A DNA stretch of 64,000 nt. It comes from Astrothelium macrocarpum (Eukaryota; Ascomycota; Dothideomycetes; Trypetheliales; Trypetheliaceae). Below the pieces are notes generated by a model that worked only from the letters and a program-made list of their open reading frames with translations, made no database searches and was not told the DNA's origin. Positions 57,860-64,000 of the stretch are shown piece by piece. Position 1 is the stretch's first letter, and each line of letters begins with the position of its first letter. The translations under genes and the position numbers were made by a program. The stretch lies in assembly GCA_021030915.1 (NCBI GenBank), contig JAGEMR010000002.1, forward strand, positions 62,001-126,000, written 5' to 3'.

Positions 57860-58408
57860 TTTGAATGGGCGTAGACTCGATATAGGAAGTGGAGGAATGT
57901 TACATCAGGAGGAATTTGAAGAAAAACGCTTGAGGTCGTTCGAGGTGGACACATGCAAACAGGCATCTGAAATTGTGATTGATTGTTTGAGAACCAAATC
58001 GATCAATCATGTAAGAGCTGAACCAGCTCTTTGAAGACGCTGGATGCCCTTATATGAAAGATATGGAACCATCCACTTGTGCGTGTGTTGAATCATCATA
58101 ACAGAGGAATGGATCCGTGCGAAATCAATGATAGCACTGTTTGGAATACACTGAGGCTGTAGAAGATGACAGTAAGAATCGAAAGACCGGCAGCAAGTAG
58201 TTTTTATGCGGGAAATTAGACTATAGAGCGATTGGGCAATCGGCATTAAACCAAACTTGTGAGGAGCAGCGAGCTCTAAATTTACCTGCTAACCCCGTCA
58301 AACTGTTCCAGCTACATTCACCAAACATGATAGCAAGGACCAAGAGCATCGCTCGTGGATATCGCTGTATTTGTTGTGGTATATGTACAGGTGGTCATGG
58401 CATCTAAT
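57860..58408. other. Intergenic region between F-box-like and NDUFS4 genes
   Basis: Promoter side of the F-box-like gene and 3' side of NDUFS4. No gene seen. Confidence 0.5.
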
Positions 58409-59208
58409 CTATTTGGTCCTGACTTGCTTCAACTTTTTGGGACTGTGAAGGAATTGGTTCGCGTAGGCTTTGGGTATGATCCTTCGCTCGTTCGGCTCCT
58501 GTACGTAGTACTCGTAGCCCTGCTTATTGGCAAAATTGATAGCGTCTTCCTTGGTGTGGAAATTCAGATGGGTGCCCTGCATGGCATCGGCAGAGGATTG
58601 CCAACCCATGAGTGGATTCTCCCAGCGATGTCCCTTGCCCAGAACGTCCCAATCCATCCGCCAATGATGCGAGTGCCAATCTCCGGACTGAGTGGCGGGT
58701 TTGGTTGGTTTGAATATTCTGAGTAACGAACGGCAAACATGAGTTTCTGGCAGGTGGATAAGGCAACATATCAACTTACCTGACAGTCCGCGCCTGCAGG
58801 TCTGTGGGAGCACCGGAGAGAACAGCAGCAGGGACGGTATCACCAGGCTCACTGCCGTCCATGACTCTCATTGGAATTGGCGAAAATGCACTACGCGTGA
58901 TTAGCAGAACCATGCCCAGTGTTCTCAACGTCCCAAGCATACGATGTCCTGTAGTCAACTGCAACGTTGTAGTCTAGCGCATGGCGAGGCTCTCCCTCTG
59001 ACGCATCTTCTTGTCTGATCATGGCTGCATCACCTGCTCTTGCAGTTGGAGCATCTTTGGGGCTGGCTTTGGGTGGTTGTTGAACAGCCGGGTCGGCTTC
59101 TGCTCTAAGGAGTCGTGTTGTGGCTAAGGCCCGTTGATTGTTGATTTTAGCAAATGTCCTTCCTTGTCGTGCGCTCCGAAGGAATGTTGATCGAATCGTA
59201 CTCTGCAT
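58409..59208 (-). CDS. NDUFS4: Mitochondrial complex I 18-21 kDa subunit (NDUFS4)
   Basis: Accessory subunit of NADH:ubiquinone oxidoreductase in the matrix arm, which stabilises the N module. Three exons fit: 58943-59208, 58780-58890 and 58409-58718, giving 228 residues. The start MQSTIRSTFLRSARQGRTFA is a typical mitochondrial presequence; an in-frame ATG at 59265 would spoil it. The conserved part reads RIFKPTKPATQSGDWHSHHW, then WDVLGKGHRWENPLMGWQSS and DAINFANKQGYEYYVQEP, ending YANQFLHSPKKLKQVRTK. Both introns (58891-58942, 58719-58779) are in phase. It is divergent from the ATP synthase subunit f gene, 262 bp apart. Confidence 0.95.
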
Positions 59209-59470
59209 GATGTAGTGAGGAGTCCAATGTCTCCAAGCGGATGATGGGCGAGGTACCTCAGACATGGCTTGCTACGGCGAGTGGTCTGTGCGGCGTGGCT
59301 CTTCCGGAAGTACAGAAAGCAACTCTTCAACACACCATCATCATTCCCCAAAACACCTCGAACCACTGGACTGGATCCCCGGCCGGCAAAGGTACGCTGA
59401 AATATGCCGAAGAGGGCAGTACGGAGCTTGGTTCCTGTACAAATTGCTAAACATCTTCGTAGCTTACAAG
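59209..59470. promoter_or_regulatory. Bidirectional promoter of NDUFS4 and ATP17
   Basis: 262 bp between the start codons of two nuclear genes for mitochondrial oxidative phosphorylation complexes. It contains a CCAC/ATCAT-rich stretch but no motif that I can name with confidence. Shared control is an inference from the spacing and the common pathway. Confidence 0.65.
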
Positions 59471-60126
59471 ATGAGTTTCATTGCTCGCCGAGCTCTTTCG
59501 ACCCTCATTCCACCAAAAGTATGGCAACCAACCTTTTCTGGCGCCAATCTACAGCACTTGCTAATTTCGCTCAGATTGCCTCTCCTTCTGTAAGTCTGCC
59601 GGAGTTTCCGTGGGTCGGAGAGATGTCCGTCACTTGGCCTTGCCTGCTTCCCCTGCTGTGCACAACAGCAACGCATTGAATGCGGAGATGACGCGGATGT
59701 TGCTCGTTATCATCGAAGCGACCGTGGTTGAAGAATGTGTTCTAATTGATGGGACTAGGCGATTGGTGGCGCTCAAGATGCTGCACGCATGCAACGAGTT
59801 GTGAGCTTCTATGAAAAACTTCCTCGTGGGCCGGCACCAAAGCGCCAAGCAAAGGGACCACTAGAATGGTATCAACAACGGTATATGGGGGAAAATCCAT
59901 CGGCAATGCGTAAGTCAGGTCACGTTAGGCAGAAGCTGTATTCGTAGGGGCAGACTTCATCAGTTGCTGACCCAGTGCAGCGCTTGTTCACCTCATCGGG
60001 GGCCTCACACTACTTGGATACTCATTTAACTATTATTTCCATTTGCGTATGTGATTTCGTCGGGATTGATGGTTTGTCGAGTTTGCTAACAGTACTCTAG
60101 GGCACCACAAGAACAACGCCCACTAG
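59471..60126 (+). CDS. ATP17: F1Fo ATP synthase subunit f, mitochondrial
   Basis: Small membrane subunit of the Fo stator and dimer interface. Five exons give 101 residues: 59471-59518, 59575-59589, 59759-59909, 59981-60046 and 60101-60126. Phases all fit. Exon 1 is MSFIARRALSTLIPPK. Exon 2 is only 15 nt (IASPS). Exon 3 is AIGGAQDAARMQRVVSFYEK followed by LPRGPAPKRQAKGPLEWYQQ and RYMGENPSAM. Exon 4 is the membrane helix LVHLIGGLTLLGYSFNYYFH. Exon 5 ends RHHKNNAH, the family's usual C-terminus. The spliced order matches the family as I know it (IASPSAIGGAQDAARM). No open frame covers the gene without splicing, so it is easily missed. Confidence 0.92.
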
Positions 60127-60821
60127 ATGCTGTTATCAGCAATTGCGATGGTTCTGTAGGCAGAAACTAGGAAGCTGTATTGTAAATAAGCGCAATAGAA
60201 AACAGATGAAATGCAATCTTGGTCTGTACTGAAGCTTGGAGTGAAGCTGGGATTGCCTAGCACTGTACCACGGATCTAAGGTGATGAACCATGATACACT
60301 TCGATAAGCGCGAGGCAGGTCCACAACACTGGAGACATTAGCTATCAGGATAGGTCTGACTGCTATTGACACTAATTCCGAGTGATGTAATCGAGCCAGC
60401 TGCCTTTAGTCGAGGGCGGCGTGCAGCTCTACTGACCATCTCAGTCTTGGCGTTCTCTCCCGAAACGTCGAAGAGTCAACCGCACTCCATCCCCTTTCAC
60501 TACATCTGCCCTTCTATCCACGGACCGCCAAGGCCGCCTTTGCATTTGCATCTCTCACCTCCTCGAGGCCTCTTGGGCATTTTCACTCGATACCTTTGCC
60601 TGCCTCTCACTCTCGCCAGCTTGCGCTCACCCCAGTCTCGACCCGCTCGCCACGTAAACTGACGTACTGACGTGTGATTCCTCGCGCAACGAGGCAGACT
60701 CCGCATTCTGTGACCGTGGCGCCTCCACCCATCTGACACTAGGTACTGTGATTTTTCATTTTGCAGAAGCCCAGCAGCAAACACCCCCGCGGCTCCGTCC
60801 GGAGCCTGGCAGCTAGCTCAA
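60127..60821. other. Intergenic region upstream of the last gene
   Basis: C/T-rich leader-like stretch from about 60380 to 60660. A possible acceptor (TTTTGCAG at about 60762-60769) suggests a 5' leader intron or an unseen first exon of the next gene. Confidence 0.45.
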
Positions 60822-63800
60822 ATGTTTCCGCCACCTGATTCACCCACCGATCAAGATCATCTTTCTGACCGTGACTCCGGTATTGTCATCATAGCTCCGA
60901 AAACTGTTATGGCACAGCAGATAAACCACGATGTGGTAGACCAATCTCAGTCGATGGGCGACTCCTCGCCCGTCGACGTCTATGCGAACCAAACCATCCC
61001 TATCACCGCCGGCAACGGCAAGCCCACCATTGACGCCCAGAATTTCCTTCCAAATGAGTCATTGGACTCTCAACTTCACGCCGCTCATCCTCAAGTTTTG
61101 CGCAATTCGCCGGTTCAGCCTCTCACGAATGGCATGACTACCCATAACGCCCCAAATTTGGAATCAGTAAGAGTAGGGTTGTTTTCACTGGATAACGCTG
61201 TGGCTCACAATCTACAGAATGACACGGCTCACGCAGATGGCTTCGAATCCGGGCAGATCGATGTTCCCAAACCCATAGAACAAGATATTCTCGCAAATGG
61301 CGATAGCCGAGAGTCGTTGAGTATAGAAGAGACTGTTGCACAAGCAAATGCTGTGGATGCGAGCGGGGGTTCTGATACGGACACAAGTAAGGCAGATAGT
61401 ATTGAGCAGAGGGATCAAGCTACTTCGGGACACGTTCGATCCAACTCTGTCAAAAAACCGCTCTCGTTCAAGACTGTATCTGTGACTAAAAATTTTCTTG
61501 CCAAATCAGCCGTAGTTGGCCAGGCATCCAAGACTCCAGGGGATAAGAGTAAGTCTGGCTTTGAAGTTGCAGCGTGGTGCACTGTTAATCAATGTCATGT
61601 AGCCTCGCAGGGAGCAGGTCTGAATGAGTCTCGACAACAAACCCCGAGACCACGTCTGGTAGCCAAGTCTGGTGGTGGACTTCGAGACTCATTGCCAAAA
61701 ACCAATAAGAATAATGGCAAAGGCCCAGATCCTGCCCAGGTCTGGAATAAGAATCGGCGTATGGATACAACGTCAATACTGGGTCGTAATCAGAGAGACG
61801 CTGACAATGAAACAGCAACCCCACCACCGCCGCCCAAGCAATTTACAGACGAAGAGCTTAAGCAACAATACGGCATTCACATGGCTACAAGACTACAAGC
61901 GGATGAGAATAGCAAAGAGTCAAAGTGGGCCGACATTGACGATGACGAGGACGATTGGGCACCTGAGACTGTAGAATGGATTGATGGAACCAAATCCATG
62001 TTAGTCCCAGCCGAGAACCAAATCACGCCTGCGGAGGAGTCAATCCCTTCCATAGTCTCACAGGAGACTTCCAAGGACCCAACGAAGCCTTTAGATGTTT
62101 CTGCGCAGCGCCCTGCCATAAGTGGTTCGGCTAAGACCATTCTAAAACCGGGCGGTGGGAATCAGGGAAAGGCTGGTTTAGTGCTTAAAGGTATACCAGA
62201 GGCGAAACCATCACTAGTTGCTAAACCTACTGCTACTGCGCCTCAAAAATCTCCTTGGGCGCAGCTTCCACCGGTCGACAAGGTATCTCCCGTACAAATA
62301 AACCCGCAGCCTCCTCCACAACCCCAGTCTTCCCGGTTTCAGCAGAAAAATGCTCATGGTTTTGAGTCCATACCATCTCAGCCCTCTCCTGCTCGAGAAA
62401 TTGCTGCAGACGATTTTGATAGATCCTGGCGTGACAACGAGCGTGGCCATCGAGAACTCTTTGATTCCAAGTCTGGTAAATATGAGCCTGTTCATGAAAA
62501 CCGACGTGGATCGATAAGGCATGAACAAGGGTTTCGTCAACCAGCAGTGCTACAGCGGCCATCACCGTCGGGCCATGCCCCGCCTGCAGAACCGTCCCCT
62601 GCGTTTCAAACTTCACGTTCGAGCACACAGGCTGATGGCATGCCATGGGGTCGACGTCGGACCTCGTCAACAGTGAGCGGAGGCAGTGGACAAATTGGTC
62701 GACGAATGTCAATGACCCGACCACAAGACTTTTCTGCCGTTATTGATGACGCGCGAAGATCGCCATCGGTGAATGGTTCAGAGAATGTGGCTGGGCGAAA
62801 CAGAATAGGTGGTGGACAATGGACTAATCACCAATCACCAGGTGTTGACAAGACCCAATTATCACCGGCGCCTATTTCTGTCGCGTCATCGGCAGATGAG
62901 AAGGCGTCTCAGGTTGCGCCACCTGTGAATCATGGTGAAGACATGGCCGAATTGCAGAAGCGTGTGATGAGGGAGAAGCGTGAGTTGGCTAGGAAACGAA
63001 GGGAGGAAGAGGAGGCCAAATTAGAGGCAGAAAAGCGCGAACGATTACGACAAAAGCTAGAGGAACTTGGTCCAGTTCCTGATAAGAAAAAATCGCAGGA
63101 GCGACATCAGGACAGAGTACAGCAACCTGTTGTGAGAAATGTGGAACAACCCAATGTGAGGATGGGAATGACTCATGAACCGATTGTGAGATCTGGAATG
63201 GCAGAGCAACCGAATGGGCGAATAGCAGAACCAGCCATAGTGACTCCCACGGAAAAATCGTCAATAGCAACACAAGCGACAATAGCAACATCACCGCCCA
63301 AGCCTCCTCTACCAACGGCCAGTGGCGAAATTCAACAATACGGTTCAATCAAGCTGCACCCACCTCAAACCCTATATAAAAGCAGCAGCGCTGACGGAAA
63401 GCTCGATCCCAGACCTTCTCCTGAACATCTCTCTCAAACTCAGCTTTCGCCTACTGTTCAGCAACTTCAATCCCATTCTCAGCAACTTTCGCCTTCATTA
63501 GCACCATTGCCTACAGCAGTCTCTGCCTCTTCTTCAACAGACTTTTCAGAAATCAATTCACATCCACCAAATCCTCCAAACCTTGGCGCCAGACAGCAAT
63601 TTGCCGATTTGGACAGATCGCGGTTCATTCAGCCACCACTCCGAGAGCGACATCAAGCCTCTTGGAACTCGCCTCACTCAACTCGTCCAAATCATTCTAC
63701 TTGGTTATCTAGCAACATGGCTCCAGGTGGTGAAACTTGGTCCCGCCCTATTCCTCAGCCAATTGCCATTGGCAGCAATTCATTCAATAATGGCTATCGC

Positions 63801-64000
63801 AATGAAGCCAAAAGCCCCTACTCTCCTACTTTTGGTCATCGCAATCAACCACATGGACCTGGTCCGATCGCTCCTCCAAACACCAACTCCGGTCTGACTC
63901 CAAGCCAAGCCTTTGAGAAACAGCCCAACGCTCTTCACCAGGACCATCAATCCACTACTTCTATGGTCAACTCTGGTACAGTCAGTCGTTTCGGCCCAAC
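60822..64000 (+). CDS. Large low-complexity conserved fungal protein (3' end beyond the right edge)
   Basis: Two exons so far: 60822-61548 and 61603 to the edge, joined in phase by a 54-nt intron (GTAAGT to CATGTAG). About 1040 residues are visible and no stop is met. The start MFPPPDSPTDQDHLSDRDSG is the first Met. Notable blocks: KPLSFKTVSVTKNFLAKSA; TPRPRLVAKSGGG; AQVWNKNRRM; QFTDEELKQQYGIHMATRLQ; KWADIDDDEDDWAPETVEW; SPWAQLPPVDKVSPV. A strong coiled coil lies at about 62940-63070 (KRVMREKRELARKRREEEEA). Long Gln/Ser/Pro-rich stretches fill the rest. The blocks look conserved in filamentous fungi from memory, but I cannot name the protein. An RNA- or translation-linked role would be only a guess. 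Confidence 0.8.
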   Translation, partial: MFPPPDSPTDQDHLSDRDSGIVIIAPKTVMAQQINHDVVDQSQSMGDSSPVDVYANQTIPITAGNGKPTIDAQNFLPNESLDSQLHAAHPQVLRNSPVQPLTNGMTTHNAPNLESVRVGLFSLDNAVAHNLQNDTAHADGFESGQIDVPKPIEQDILANGDSRESLSIEETVAQANAVDASGGSDTDTSKADSIEQRDQATSGHVRSNSVKKPLSFKTVSVTKNFLAKSAVVGQASKTPGDKSKSGFEVAAWCTVNQCHVASQGAGLNESRQQTPRPRLVAKSGGGLRDSLPKTNKNNGKGPDPAQVWNKNRRMDTTSILGRNQRDADNETATPPPPPKQFTDEELKQQYGIHMATRLQADENSKESKWADIDDDEDDWAPETVEWIDGTKSMLVPAENQITPAEESIPSIVSQETSKDPTKPLDVSAQRPAISGSAKTILKPGGGNQGKAGLVLKGIPEAKPSLVAKPTATAPQKSPWAQLPPVDKVSPVQINPQPPPQPQSSRFQQKNAHGFESIPSQPSPAREIAADDFDRSWRDNERGHRELFDSKSGKYEPVHENRRGSIRHEQGFRQPAVLQRPSPSGHAPPAEPSPAFQTSRSSTQADGMPWGRRRTSSTVSGGSGQIGRRMSMTRPQDFSAVIDDARRSPSVNGSENVAGRNRIGGGQWTNHQSPGVDKTQLSPAPISVASSADEKASQVAPPVNHGEDMAELQKRVMREKRELARKRREEEEAKLEAEKRERLRQKLEELGPVPDKKKSQERHQDRVQQPVVRNVEQPNVRMGMTHEPIVRSGMAEQPNGRIAEPAIVTPTEKSSIATQATIATSPPKPPLPTASGEIQQYGSIKLHPPQTLYKSSSADGKLDPRPSPEHLSQTQLSPTVQQLQSHSQQLSPSLAPLPTAVSASSSTDFSEINSHPPNPPNLGARQQFADLDRSRFIQPPLRERHQASWNSPHSTRPNHSTWLSSNMAPGGETWSRPIPQPIAIGSNSFNNGYRNEAKSPYSPTFGHRNQPHGPGPIAPPNTNSGLTPSQAFEKQPNALHQDHQSTTSMVNSGTVSRFGP

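Noticed and set aside
1..64000. CRISPR arrays, operons, ribosome binding sites, tRNA and rRNA genes
   Set aside because: The window is eukaryotic. I scanned by eye for the tRNA B-box and found no convincing cloverleaf, and no rRNA-like sequence. A tRNA scan would settle it.

Overview
This 64 kb window is nuclear DNA of a filamentous ascomycete (Pezizomycotina). The genes are separated and mostly monocistronic. They carry short GT-AG introns, usually 45-70 bp, many with a CTAAY-like branch point. The gene content fits as well: AA9 lytic polysaccharide monooxygenase, DUF3112 membrane protein, fungal ULD-domain protein, ATG18, URB1. A leotiomycete is my best guess, but that is an inference. Where I could, I rebuilt exon structures by hand and checked that the phases add up.

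Left part (1-17 kb) is a gene-dense housekeeping block: a PPS1-like dual-specificity phosphatase cut by the left edge; the tRNA wybutosine enzyme PPM2/TYW4; the autophagy propeller ATG18 (divergent from PPM2); the proteasome regulator PI31/FUB1; a seven-pass DUF3112 protein; the GPN-loop GTPase GPN2; and the spindle checkpoint protein BUB3 (divergent from GPN2, 141 bp apart).

The next part (17-31 kb) is decayed accessory DNA. It holds three copies of a 236-243 bp inverted-repeat element (a MITE family; two more copies lie at 2.9 and 56.6 kb). One copy interrupts a gene for a protein made of 15-residue charged repeats. There is also a relic of a TRP (YVC1-type) channel, one intact C2H2 transcription factor gene, about 6 kb with no recognisable gene, and a broken short-chain dehydrogenase.

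The middle part (31-48 kb) holds URB1/NPA1, a divergent SDR-like gene ending 51 bp from URB1, an MFS transporter, a four-exon ULD-domain protein with a cysteine cluster, and a secreted glycosidase-like protein.

The right part (49-64 kb) holds a guanyl-specific ribonuclease, a short REI1-like zinc-finger protein, an AA9 monooxygenase with a C-terminal chitin-binding CBM18, a hypothetical gene with a frameshift at an A-run, a fifth MITE, and an F-box-like gene. After these comes a divergent pair of oxidative-phosphorylation genes (complex I NDUFS4 and ATP synthase subunit f), then a large low-complexity protein cut by the right edge.

There is no clear biosynthetic cluster. Joint function is visible only in divergent pairs sharing a promoter, most clearly NDUFS4/ATP17. 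The most novel-looking items are the MITE family with 4-bp target duplications and the repeat-protein gene it interrupted.
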